Below are positions 34,084 to 45,770 of a DNA stretch of 64,000 nt, one piece after another. The stretch comes from Ruminococcus bicirculans (ex Wegman et al. 2014) (GTDB lineage: Bacteria; Bacillota; Clostridia; Oscillospirales; Ruminococcaceae): the NCBI RefSeq assembly GCF_000723465.1, contig NZ_HF545616.1, positions 310,001-374,000 of the forward strand, written 5' to 3'. The notes under the pieces are model-generated. The model was not told the origin of the DNA and made no database searches. It worked only from the letters and a program-made list of their open reading frames with translations. The stretch's first letter is position 1; every line of letters starts with the position of its first letter. The position numbers and the translations under genes are program-made.

Positions 34084-35214
34084 ATGGGTTACGAGTATGT
34101 TGAAGAGCCAGTCGTAGGCGCAAAGATCAAGGTAATCGGTGTCGGTGGCGGCGGTGGAAACGCACTTAACTGTATCGCACAGGCCGGTATCGAGGGAAAT
34201 GTTGAATATATCGCTGTTAATACTGATATCCAGGCACTGCATAAGTCAGCTGCACACACACAGATCCAGATAGGTGAGAAGCTTACTCACGGTCTGGGCG
34301 CAGGTGCAAAGCCTGAGATCGGCGAGGCTTCCGCTCAGGAAAGCAAGGACGAGATCGAGAACGCTATCAAGGACGCTGATATGGTATTCATCACAGCAGG
34401 TATGGGCGGTGGAACAGGTACTGGTGCTGCACCTGTAGTTGCTGAGATCGCACAGTCACTTGACAAGCTTACTATCGCAGTTGTTACAAAGCCTTTCAAA
34501 TTTGAGGGCGCTAAGAAGATGGAGAGAGCGGAAAAGGGTATCGAGGCTCTTATCAAGCACGTTGACGCTCTTATCGTTATCCCTAACCAGAACCTTATCA
34601 CAAACGAGATGCGCCTCACTATGAAGCAGTCTTATGCTATCGCTGATGAAGTTCTTAAGACAGACGTTATTGCTATCGCTGAGATCATTACAAGACATGA
34701 TGAGATCAACGTTGACTTCGCTGACGTTACTACTATTCTTAAGGGTGCAGGTAGAGCGCATATTGCTATCGGTCACGGCGAGGGCAAGGATAAGGTACAG
34801 GATATCATCAATCAGGTCATTTCTTCCGACCTTCTTGAAACTTCTATCAAGGGTGCGAGAAGACTTATCGTAAACGTTACAATGAGCGAGGATCTCCTTA
34901 TCAGTGATATGGACGAGCTTACTGCTGCTATAGCAGACGCTGCTGACGATAACGTTGAGATCATCTTCGGTAACGGTACAAATCCTGATACCAAGGACGC
35001 TATGGACGTTACTGTTATCGCTGCTGACTTTGTTGACAGAGATGACGTTCCTGAGACTGCTGCACCAAAGGCTGCGACAACATATACTGCAAATTTTACT
35101 CAGAAGGCTGACGACGCAAAGGCTGACGCTGAAGCGATGCACAAGGCTGGCGTTAAGGCTGCTGATAATCCGAATTATTACGACGATATCTTCAATATCT
35201 TCAAGAACAAGTAA
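34084..35214 (+). CDS. ftsZ: Cell division GTPase FtsZ
   Basis: Tubulin-like GTPase forming the Z-ring. 376 residues. GTP-binding GVGGGGGNALN, tubulin signature GMGGGTGTGAAPVVAEIA, and NVDFADVTTILKGAGRAHIAIG are all present. The C-terminal peptide reads YYDDIFNIFKNK rather than the common DIPxFLR form, so its FtsA/SepF/EzrA contacts may differ. GAGGAG precedes ATG 34084. Codon use is strongly biased, as for a highly expressed gene. ftsA is not adjacent. Confidence 0.97.
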   Translation: MGYEYVEEPVVGAKIKVIGVGGGGGNALNCIAQAGIEGNVEYIAVNTDIQALHKSAAHTQIQIGEKLTHGLGAGAKPEIGEASAQESKDEIENAIKDADMVFITAGMGGGTGTGAAPVVAEIAQSLDKLTIAVVTKPFKFEGAKKMERAEKGIEALIKHVDALIVIPNQNLITNEMRLTMKQSYAIADEVLKTDVIAIAEIITRHDEINVDFADVTTILKGAGRAHIAIGHGEGKDKVQDIINQVISSDLLETSIKGARRLIVNVTMSEDLLISDMDELTAAIADAADDNVEIIFGNGTNPDTKDAMDVTVIAADFVDRDDVPETAAPKAATTYTANFTQKADDAKADAEAMHKAGVKAADNPNYYDDIFNIFKNK

Positions 35215-35533
35215 TAATGCTTTCAAAGGCGGATCGGCGTTTACGCTGTCCGCCTTGTTTGAACCAAAATCGGAAAACGTTTACATAATTAAAGAGATTT
35301 TCGTATTCTCAGAAAATTATCATGATATTGAAAATTTTTCGCAAAAGCACTTGAAATCTTACGGAAAATTTGATATAATTATTCTGTGATAAATATGATT
35401 TTAAGACATTTTGTATAAATTTCAGTTGCTATTTTGTATGGAATAATGAAATTTTTGAAAACGGCTTAAATCAGTTGAAAAATAACGTGGTTTATTGTAT
35501 AATAGAGATAATCACTAATGTGGAGGGATTGAA
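35215..35533 (+). other. ftsZ-divIVA intergenic region
   Basis: No gene. It begins with a hairpin, AAGGCGGA paired with TCCGCCTT (35225-35255), which lacks a proper T run and is at best a weak terminator. The rest is AT-rich and ends in a strong promoter for the divIVA-domain gene. Confidence 0.6.
35475..35503 (+). promoter_or_regulatory. Promoter of the divIVA-domain gene
   Basis: -35 TTGAAA (35475-35480), 17-bp spacer, -10 TATAAT (35498-35503), 31 bp before the ATG. Confidence 0.8.
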
Positions 35534-36523
35534 ATGGCTAGTAATGGTTATTTAAGAACGGTTAGAGTCGGCGGATTTGATAAGCAGGACGTTCTTGCTT
35601 ATGTAGACGACCTTACTTCTAAAATTTATACTCTTGAGGCTCAGGTCAATGACCAGAACGAAACTATCAAACGTCTTGAGAAACAGGGCGGCGCTCAGAA
35701 GCAGGACTTCGAGGGCAAGAAGGAACTTGAGAAAAAGGTAGAAGAGGCTAAAAACAAGATAGCCGAGCTTATGGCTAATACTGATACAATGAAGGTTCGT
35801 ATCGCTGACTATGAGCAGCAGGTAACTGAAAAGGATGCTGAGCTTGAAAAGCAGAAGCAGGAGATCGAGGATCTTAAAGAGAAGCTCGAAACTGCTGAGG
35901 CTAATGCCGGCACAGCCACTCCTGCATTCGATCTTGGAAGCGTGTTCATGGAAGCTCAGAACACAGCTAATAAGGTCGTTCAGGAAGCTAAGAAGGCAGC
36001 TAAGCAGATGGAAGATGAAGCTAAGCAGCTTCAGGATCAGGTTCTTGCTGACGCAAACGCACAGGCACAGAAGCTTGTTACAAATGCTCAGACAGAGGCT
36101 GATACTACACTTCAGACAGCTAAGTCAAGCGCTGCCGCAATGACAGCTGCCGCTAAGCAGGAGGCTGAAGCTGTTACAAGTGCTGCAAACAAGCAGGCTG
36201 CCGAGGTAACTTCTAAGGCTAACGCAGAGGCAGAGGCTGTTACATCAAAGGCTAACGCAGAAGCCGCTGACGTAACATCAAAGGCAAATGCCGAGGCTGC
36301 AAAGGTAGTAAGCGACGCTAAGAACGAAGCTAAGAACATCAGAGCACAGTCTGCTGATCTGAGAGAGTCTGTTAAGACACAATTCACAAGTCTGAGCGAA
36401 ACTGTTCAGCAGCTCGTTACATCACTTAACGATCTGTATGGCAATAGTATCGGTGCTGTAAACACTGCAAGAGATCTTATTGACGATGGTCTTTCTCTTG
36501 TAAGCGATGATGACGCTGAATAA
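35534..36523 (+). CDS. DivIVA-domain coiled-coil protein
   Basis: 329 residues. The N-terminal DivIVA-like head is visible (LRTVRVGGFDKQDVLAYVDDLTSKIYTLE). A long coiled coil (about 35-125) and an Ala/Glu/Lys-rich helical rod (about 150-290) follow, the latter with near-repeats of the type TSKANAEAE and VTSKANAEAAD. DivIVA-type proteins bind curved membrane at septa and poles. Closeness to ftsZ supports a division or polar growth role. It is followed 10 bp later by the fumarase subunit gene. Confidence 0.85.
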   Translation: MASNGYLRTVRVGGFDKQDVLAYVDDLTSKIYTLEAQVNDQNETIKRLEKQGGAQKQDFEGKKELEKKVEEAKNKIAELMANTDTMKVRIADYEQQVTEKDAELEKQKQEIEDLKEKLETAEANAGTATPAFDLGSVFMEAQNTANKVVQEAKKAAKQMEDEAKQLQDQVLADANAQAQKLVTNAQTEADTTLQTAKSSAAAMTAAAKQEAEAVTSAANKQAAEVTSKANAEAEAVTSKANAEAADVTSKANAEAAKVVSDAKNEAKNIRAQSADLRESVKTQFTSLSETVQQLVTSLNDLYGNSIGAVNTARDLIDDGLSLVSDDDAE

Positions 36524-36532
36524 CAGTTTGTC

Positions 36533-37090
36533 ATGTCGGAAATAAGAAAGGTACGTTCCGAGGAGCTTAAAGCGGTGAGCGGAGAGCTTAAATGCGGTGA
36601 CAAGATATTGCTTTCGGGCGTTGTGTACACTGCAAGGGACGCTGCACATAAAAGATTCAATGCTTTGCTTGACGAGGGAAAGGAGCTTCCTATCCCTTTG
36701 AAAGACGCTGTTATCTACTATGCCGGACCTACTCCTGCACCTGAGGGAAAGCCTATCGGTTCATGCGGACCGACCACTTCAGGAAGAATGGACAGGTTTG
36801 CACCGAGGTTGCTTGATCTTGGATTGGGCGGAATGATCGGCAAGGGCGAGAGATCACAAGAGGTAAGGGACGCCGTGATAAGAAATGGTGCGGTCTATCT
36901 CTGTGCTATAGGCGGTGCGGGCGCACTTGCCTGCAACTGCATAAAGTCTTGTGAGGTAGTGGCTTTTGAGGAACTGGGCTGTGAATCTGTGAAAAAACTT
37001 TACGTTGAGGATTTTCCTCTTGTTGTGGCTGACGATTGCCATGGAGGGGATATTTTCAGCGATGGCAGAGCAAAATACTGCCGTGTATAA
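36533..37090 (+). CDS. Class I fumarate hydratase, beta subunit (C-terminal domain)
   Basis: 185-residue protein matching the C-terminal half of class I Fe-S fumarase and tartrate dehydratase: YYAGPTPAPEGKPIGSCGPTTSGRMD and GMIGKGERS are diagnostic. In two-subunit enzymes it pairs with an alpha subunit that carries the 4Fe-4S cluster. No alpha gene lies next to it here; the neighbours are divIVA-domain and sigma factor genes. The enzyme would need an alpha subunit encoded elsewhere. It has no strong ribosome site and is likely coupled to the upstream gene. Confidence 0.88.
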   Translation: MSEIRKVRSEELKAVSGELKCGDKILLSGVVYTARDAAHKRFNALLDEGKELPIPLKDAVIYYAGPTPAPEGKPIGSCGPTTSGRMDRFAPRLLDLGLGGMIGKGERSQEVRDAVIRNGAVYLCAIGGAGALACNCIKSCEVVAFEELGCESVKKLYVEDFPLVVADDCHGGDIFSDGRAKYCRV

Positions 37091-37112
37091 CATCAAAGTT
37101 GCGTAAATTGCG

Positions 37113-37146
37113 GTCAGCCGTGTATTTCGACACGGCTGACTTTTTG
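37113..37146 (+). terminator. Intrinsic terminator after the fumarase subunit
   Basis: Perfect 11-bp stem GTCAGCCGTGT / ACACGGCTGAC, loop ATTTCG, followed by TTTTT. Confidence 0.92.
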
Positions 37147-37231
37147 TTTGTTGAAAATCACAAGAATACATTCTTAAAACTGTGGTATGTTACAAATATT
37201 TTCACAGGGACGGCGGATTTCGTCAATTCTC

Positions 37232-37260
37232 TTGACTTTTATGGTCTAAAATGGTATTAT
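37232..37260 (+). promoter_or_regulatory. Promoter of the sigma factor gene
   Basis: -35 TTGACT (37232-37237), 17-bp spacer, -10 TATTAT (37255-37260). It lies inside the open frame that extends upstream, so translation must begin downstream of it. Confidence 0.75.
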
Positions 37261-37326
37261 AACATTACGCAGTGGCGTCAGAATGGGGCTTTGCGGGAAT
37301 TTCTACGATTAGGTGGGCGGTATTTT

Positions 37327-37887
37327 TTGAGAGGCGATCGGCAGGATCAGCAGAAAAAGCTTTCAGATGAGCAGCTTGTGCTAAATGCACAGAGTGACAA
37401 AACGGCTATCGGTGAGCTTATTGCGAGATATATCTGTACGGTGGAGTTTCTGGCAAAAAAATATGGCGCCGAGGTTCATGAAGATCTTGTCCAAGAGGGG
37501 CTTATGGGGCTTCTGGGTGCGGTTAGGACCTATCGTGAAGACAAAAATGCGAAGTTTTCAACTTACGCTACAAAATGTATAAAAAATAAGATCATTTCGT
37601 CTGTTCACAGAAATGCACTTCTTTCAGGCGGCGAGGAAGCTGACCTTGAGGCTATTCTTGGCGGCGGTGGCACTGTACCTGAGGAGGTCGTAGTGGAGCG
37701 TGAGGAGCTGAATGAGCTTTATGATAAGATCACTTCTGCACTTTCGGAGCAGGAATGGCAGGTATTTCAATCGTTTTTGAGAGAAATGTCATACAATCAG
37801 ATAGCATTAGGCTTGGGCACGTCGGAAAAGGCGGTAGACAATGCAATGCAGAGAGTCAGACGGAAATTGAGATCACTGTTGAGATAG
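37327..37887 (+). CDS. Sigma-70 family RNA polymerase sigma factor (SigH-like)
   Basis: About 186 residues. Region 2 (YGAEVHEDLVQEGLMGLLGAVRTYREDKNAKFSTYATKCIKNKI) and region 4 (LSEQEWQVFQSFLREMSYNQIALGLGTSEKAVDNAMQRVRRKL) are present, with a short linker. This resembles SigH/Spo0H-type factors. I place the start at TTG 37327 because the promoter lies upstream of it and GGTGGG is about 9 bp away; no ATG is in frame there. It stands alone with its own promoter, and the tRNA-like element follows 6 bp after the stop. Confidence 0.85.
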   Translation: MRGDRQDQQKKLSDEQLVLNAQSDKTAIGELIARYICTVEFLAKKYGAEVHEDLVQEGLMGLLGAVRTYREDKNAKFSTYATKCIKNKIISSVHRNALLSGGEEADLEAILGGGGTVPEEVVVEREELNELYDKITSALSEQEWQVFQSFLREMSYNQIALGLGTSEKAVDNAMQRVRRKLRSLLR

Positions 37888-37893
37888 GAATAT

Positions 37894-37958
37894 GGCCGTA
37901 TAGCTTAATAGCAGAGCGTTGTTTATTCAAAGGTGTCGGTGCAAATCCGACTAGGCAC
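37894..37958 (+). ncRNA. Degenerate tRNA-like element
   Basis: A D-arm like segment (TA, then GCTT-AATAGCA-GAGC at 37903-37917) and a good T-arm (GTCGG-TGCAAAT-CCGAC at 37935-37951) are spaced as in a tRNA. The anticodon stem does not pair well. The acceptor strands GGCCGTA and TAGGCAC pair only partly (GCC with GGC, TA with TA). No CCA follows. It is therefore a decayed tRNA or a tRNA-like RNA rather than a normal tRNA gene. It lies between the sigma factor stop and the zinc-ribbon gene start. Confidence 0.35.
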
Positions 37959-37983
37959 AATTTTATGTAATGAGGTAAGAACC

Positions 37984-38262
37984 ATGTACGAAGACAAGAC
38001 ATTAGTATGTAAGGAGTGCGGAAACGAGTTCGTTTTCACAGCAGGCGAGCAGGAGTTCTATGCTGAGAAAGGTTTCGTAAATGAGCCACAGAGATGTAAA
38101 GCTTGCAGAGATGCAAGAAAAGCTGCTACAAAGTCTGAAAGACAGACTTACACAGCAACTTGTGCTTCTTGCGGCGGCGAGGCTGTTATTCCTTTCAAGC
38201 CAAGAGAGGACAGACCTGTTTACTGCAGCGAGTGTTTCGCTAAGATGAAGGAGCAGGGCTAA
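37984..38262 (+). CDS. Zinc-ribbon domain protein
   Basis: 92 residues with two CxxC zinc-binding pairs in each half (LVCKECGNEF with QRCKACRDA, then ATCASCGGEA with VYCSECFAK). This matches the small probable zinc-binding domain family of Firmicutes. Function is not known; nucleic-acid or protein contact is plausible. GAGGTAAG precedes ATG 37984. A terminator follows. Confidence 0.85.
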   Translation: MYEDKTLVCKECGNEFVFTAGEQEFYAEKGFVNEPQRCKACRDARKAATKSERQTYTATCASCGGEAVIPFKPREDRPVYCSECFAKMKEQG

Positions 38263-38276
38263 TTTTCTGCATAATT

Positions 38277-38303
38277 GAGCTGCCTTTGGGCGGCTCTTTT
38301 TTT
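38277..38303 (+). terminator. Intrinsic terminator after the zinc-ribbon gene
   Basis: GAGC(T)GCC paired with GGC(G)GCTC around loop TTTG, followed by TTTTTTT. Confidence 0.85.
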
Positions 38304-38311
38304 GTTTGTTG

Positions 38312-39142
38312 TTATTTGATCTGGCGGAAAGCGGAGGGGGTCATGCCCTCGTATCTTTTGAAAAGCTTGCAGAAATAGCTTTCTGAGCAAAAGCCTGTTT
38401 CCTCGGCTACCTGCTCGATGCTTTTTTCTGTACCGGTGAGCAGGGCTTTGGCTTCTTGGATACGACGTTTTGCGATGTATTCCATTGGACGCATACTGAG
38501 TTTTTTGCGAAAAAGCAGACAAAGGTGCTGTTTAGTTACTCCTGACACACTGCAAAGCTCGTCCATTGTGATAGGTGAAAAATAGTTGTAGTTTATATAG
38601 TCCAGTGCTTTCATAAGGGCGGAGGATACTGATGTGGCAGGGTCTTTGTAGGCGATAAGGCGGTAAAACTCCATAAGAAAATCATACAAATAGCCAGAGG
38701 CTTTGTAATTGCCGAAAATACTGTCGGTTCGCAGAGCATTGTGCATTTTGCGGAAAATATGCTCGAGCATTTTTGTGTCGCTGAGGTGAAAGGTTTTAAG
38801 CTCGGTAAGGCCGAACTGGGTAAGGATATCCTTGGCGGCATATCCGCAGGGGACTATCCAGTGGATATCCCATATATCCTCTTCTGGATAGTATTCGTGG
38901 GGCGTTTCAGCGGGTATGAATATGGCGGTATCATGTGGTATGGGAATGGCTTTGTTCTCAAAGATAAGCGTGCCGCTGCCTTTGGTGCAGTAGAGTATCT
39001 GGTCATAGTGATAGCCCTCGGGTCTTATAAGGTGATCCTGACAGTGATGATGACCCATATTTTGCAGATATAGTGGCAGGGACTTTTCGTTTCCCAGGAT
39101 AGGATAATCGGCAAAGAACAAAAATATCAACTCCATATTCAT
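38312..39142 (-). CDS. AraC-family transcriptional regulator
   Basis: About 276 residues. An N-terminal cupin-like sensing domain (GTLIFENKAIPIPHDTAIFIPAETPHEY) and a C-terminal double helix-turn-helix (MDELCSVSGVTKQHLCLLFRKKL and IEQVAEETGFCSESYFCKLFKRYEGMTPSAFRQ) are visible. An in-frame ATG at 39166 lies upstream of the minus-strand -10 box, so the start must be ATG 39142 or 39136. It diverges from the lacZ-type gene and likely controls it in response to a sugar. Confidence 0.9.
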   Translation of the reverse strand: MNMELIFLFFADYPILGNEKSLPLYLQNMGHHHCQDHLIRPEGYHYDQILYCTKGSGTLIFENKAIPIPHDTAIFIPAETPHEYYPEEDIWDIHWIVPCGYAAKDILTQFGLTELKTFHLSDTKMLEHIFRKMHNALRTDSIFGNYKASGYLYDFLMEFYRLIAYKDPATSVSSALMKALDYINYNYFSPITMDELCSVSGVTKQHLCLLFRKKLSMRPMEYIAKRRIQEAKALLTGTEKSIEQVAEETGFCSESYFCKLFKRYEGMTPSAFRQIK

Positions 39143-39156
39143 ATTGTTATAAATTA

Positions 39157-39198
39157 ATAATATCATTCATTGACTTGCCTGTCAATAGCTGATAAAAT
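39157..39198. promoter_or_regulatory. Overlapping divergent promoters with shared palindromic operator
   Basis: Plus strand: -35 TTGACT (39170-39175), 17-bp spacer, -10 TAAAAT (39193-39198), toward the beta-galactosidase. Minus strand: -35 TTGACA (39185-39180), 17-bp spacer, -10 TATTAT (39162-39157), toward araC. Both -35 boxes are the two arms of one palindrome, TTGAC-TTGCCT-GTCAA (39170-39185). A protein bound there would affect both genes. Confidence 0.75.
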
Positions 39199-39224
39199 AA
39201 TTACAGTAATTTATAAACTTGTAA

Positions 39225-42239
<3,015 letters not shown>

Positions 42240-42249
42240 AGGAGTTTTT

Positions 42250-45200
42250 ATGGATATCTGTGAAACATACTCAGACAGAAAGCTTTTTTGCAACGATTGG
42301 GAATTTTACAAGGCGGCTTTCGGCTCTGACTACTCAGAGGACTTTGCTTTCAAGCCTGTGGACATTCCTCACGATTGGCTTATTTATAATACAAATGACC
42401 TATATGAAACTTCTACAGGCTGGTACAAAAAGAATTTCTCTTACCAAAAGAAAGAGGGCATACGCACTTTTATCCGCTTTGACGGAGTTTACATGGACAG
42501 CAAGGTGTATGTGAACGGTGCTTTGGCAGGGGAGTGAAAATACGGCTACTCTGCATTTATGTTCGATATCACCGACCTTGTCAAGGATGGAGAGAACATT
42601 ATTACTGTCCGTGTGGATCACCATTCGCCAAACTCCAGATGGTATTCAGGAGCGGGCATTTTCAGAAAGGTTTGGCTTTGCGAAAGCCCTGAGATACGCT
42701 TCGGCAATGACGGCATTTATATCACCACGTCAAAGCAGGAGGACGGCTGGCAGGTGACTGTGCAGGCTGAGATGCTTCGTCCTGAGGGTACGCCTCTTGG
42801 TGGAATCCGCATCAGGAACACCATTTTTGACAAGGACGGCAAAGAGGTGGCAAGCTATGAGTCTGACGCTTGTGGGGCGGATATTTCCTGCATACCTGAG
42901 GCGGTGCGTGTGAAAGGCGTGAGCTATTCTCTCACCGCTCAGACCATGACAGTGAAAGACCCTGAGCTTTGGGATATCACCTCGCCTGTGCTTTACACTA
43001 TGGTGTCGGAAATTCTTGTGGACGGCGGCTGTGTACAGCGTGTAAGTCAGAAATTCGGCTTCAGGACTATCAAATTCAAGTGCGACAGCGGTTTTTATCT
43101 CAATGGCAGACACGTTAAGCTCCACGGCTCATGCGAACACCATGACAACGGCTGTCTTGGGGCAGTTTCCAATCCTGCGGCTATAAGGAGAAGATTTAAA
43201 AAGCTACGCAAAATGGGCATCAACGCTATCAGGACTTCTCACAATATGCCTGCGGAGGAGTTTATGGACATCGCTGACGAAACAGGTATGCTCATTCTCT
43301 CTGAGGGCTTTGATATGTGGGAGAGGTCAAAGACCGACTATGACTATGCTAGATTTTTTGATGAGTGGGTAGAAAAGGACGTTGCTTCATGGGTGCGCCG
43401 TGACAGAAACCGCCCTTCTATCATAGGCTGGAGTGTGGGAAATGAGATTTTTGACACTCACGCTGACGAGAGAGGTCAGGAGGTAACGGCTTGGCTCAAA
43501 AGGCTCGTTAGGCTCCATGACCCTGAGGGCAACGGCTATGTCACATTCGGCTCTAACTATATGCAGTGGGAGAACGGTCAGAAATGCGCTGATATTCTCA
43601 AGCTTGCAGGCTATAACTACGGTGAAAGACTTTATGAGGAACACCACGCCGCTCACCCTGACTGGATGATATACGGAAGCGAAACGGCGTCGGTGGTGCA
43701 GAGCCGTGGAATTTATCATTTCCCGCTGTCTGAAACCTTGCTAACTGACGATGACGAGCAGTGTTCATCTTTGGGCAATAGCTGCACAGGCTGGGGTGCA
43801 AAGAATACCGAGGCTTGCATTATCCCTGACCGTGACGCTGAATACTGTGCAGGTCAGTTCATTTGGACAGGCTTTGACTACATAGGCGAGCCTACTCCAT
43901 ACAGCACGAAAAACTCATACTTTGGTCAGTTCGACACAGCAGGCTTTGCAAAAGACAGCGCATATGTTTTCCGTGCAGAGTGGACAGACTATAAGGACGA
44001 CCCGTTCGTGCATATTTTCCCATACTGGGATTTCAGCGACGGTCTGCCTTGTGATGTGAGAGTTTGCTCAAACGCTCCGAGAGTTGAGCTTTTCAAGGAC
44101 GGCGTTTCAATGGGTGCATATGATATCGACCACAAGCATGGCAAGGAGCTGACAGCGAACTATGTCATACCATATGAAAAGGGCGAGCTTAAAGCTGTTG
44201 CATATGACGAGAATGGAAAAATCATCGCAGAGGATATACAGCGTTCATTCGGGGACGCTGTTAGGATAGAAGCTGTCCCTGACAAGACAGAGATACTTGC
44301 AGACGGCTCTGACCTTGTTTATATTGAAATATCCGCATTTGACAAGGACGGTACTTTCTGCGCAAATGCCAACAATCGTGTGAACGTCAGCGTTGAGGGT
44401 GCGGCAAGGCTTATGTCTTGACAACGGCGACAGCACAGACTATGACCAGTATAAAGGCACATCACGCAGACTTTTCTCAGGAAAAATGCTTGCTGTTATT
44501 GGTGTGGCTGATAAGACGGGGGAGATAAAGGTAACGCTCACATCAAAGGGTCTGCCTGACTGTGTTGTTACCCTTGAGGCTGTTAAGGCGGAATATGACA
44601 GCGGCACATCATCGCTGGAGAATGTGGGCTTTGCTCCTACCGAGTGCGGCAGGACAGACGAGATACCGGTGAGAAAGATAGAACTTTATACTGATACTCT
44701 TACTCTTGACAAGGATAACCCTGAGATAACAGTGAAATATAAGGCGCTCCCTGCCAATTCGGACTATGCTGAGGATATAGAGTTCAGGGTAACAAATGAA
44801 AAGGGCATAACATCTAATCTTGCAGAGTGCGAGGTAACAGCAGACAGCATTAAGGTGAAAGCAAAGGGTGACGGAAGCTTCTGGCTTCGTGCAATGTGCA
44901 AAAATGGCACTGAGCGTTATCACATCATTTCTATGCTCAAATTCACTGCACAGGGTCTTGGAAACGCACTTACCGACCCATATCAGTTCGTTATCGGCGG
45001 ACTTTTCACAAGGGCAAGCGACAACATTTCAAGCGGCATGAAGAAGGGTGTAGGCTTTGCCATGGGCAAGGTAACATCATGGGCGGCATATGATAATCTG
45101 GACTTCGGCAGTGCAGGCTCTGACACTGTTACGGTGCAGATATGGGCGAACACCCTTGACCCTGTTAAAATAAGCTTCTATGACGGAATACCTGAGGAGA

Positions 45201-45733
45201 GCGGAAAGCTTCTTGGCACGTTTTGTTATCACAAAGAGCCTGAGTGGATGATCTTCAAGCCTGAAACTTTCAAGCTTTCAAGAAAGCTCAAGGGTATTGA
45301 GACCCTTTGTATCCTTACTGAGGATGGTTTCCAAGTGGGCGGTTTCAACTTTGAAAAGGTGAGCCGTGAGTTTGCGGTGAATAATGCGGCTGATGCTGAC
45401 AACATTTATGGTGACAAGTTCACAAAGGGCGAAAAGTGTGTGACCGAGATAGGCAACAATGTTATGCTTGATTTCGGTGAGTTCGATTTCTCTGAAAAAC
45501 AGCCGAGCAGGCTCGTTATAAGTGGAAAGTCACCGCTTGCCCTCAACAGCATACATCTTATCCTGAATGGCAGCGAGGGCGAAAACCGAATACTCTGCGA
45601 GTTCAGGACAGATGACAGCGAAAATTATGCCCAGAAGAGCTTCGATATCTCAGGTATCAGCGGCAAACAGAAGGTTTCATTTGCGTTCCTGCCGGGAAGC
45701 AACTTTGACTTTGAATATTTCAGATTTGAGTAA
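42250..45733 (+). pseudogene. Disrupted second GH2 glycosidase (beta-galactosidase-like, DUF4982 type)
   Basis: A gene of about 1160 codons in three open pieces. The first break is an in-frame TGA (42535-42537) where homologues carry Trp (AGE-W-KYGYSAFMFDI), a TGG to TGA change. The second is a frameshift near 44413-44420: frame one ends GAARLMS-stop, while the next frame continues CLDNGDSTDYDQYKGTSRRLFSG. The family form MGLDNGD implies loss of two bases. The catalytic parts are intact in the middle piece (GWSVGNEIFDTH; IYGSETASVVQSRG), followed by a DUF4982-like region. AGGAG precedes ATG 42250. No full-length product is expected unless the breaks are sequence errors. Confidence 0.85.
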
Positions 45734-45735
45734 TA

Positions 45736-45769
45736 AAAACGCTCCGTACAGATTTTGTACGGAGCGTTT
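45736..45769. terminator. Bidirectional terminator
   Basis: AAACGCTCCGTAC paired with GTACGGAGCGTTT around a short loop. It serves the GH2 locus on the plus strand and the bile salt hydrolase on the minus strand, which converge here. Confidence 0.85.
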
Positions 45770-45770
45770 G

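Noticed and set aside
34456-35226. 256-residue minus-strand ORF opposite ftsZ
   Set aside because: Shadow produced by strong codon bias in ftsZ; Ser/Leu/Val-rich with no motif.
37036-37326. Extended N-terminus of the sigma factor
   Set aside because: A terminator and a consensus promoter both lie within this stretch, so it is upstream of the transcript start.
42535-42537. TGA read as tryptophan (genetic code change)
   Set aside because: TGA is used as the normal stop of many intact genes here (for example pstC, the RsmH gene and the mgtE leader ORF), and the same GH2 gene has a second, unrelated frameshift. A nonsense mutation is simpler.
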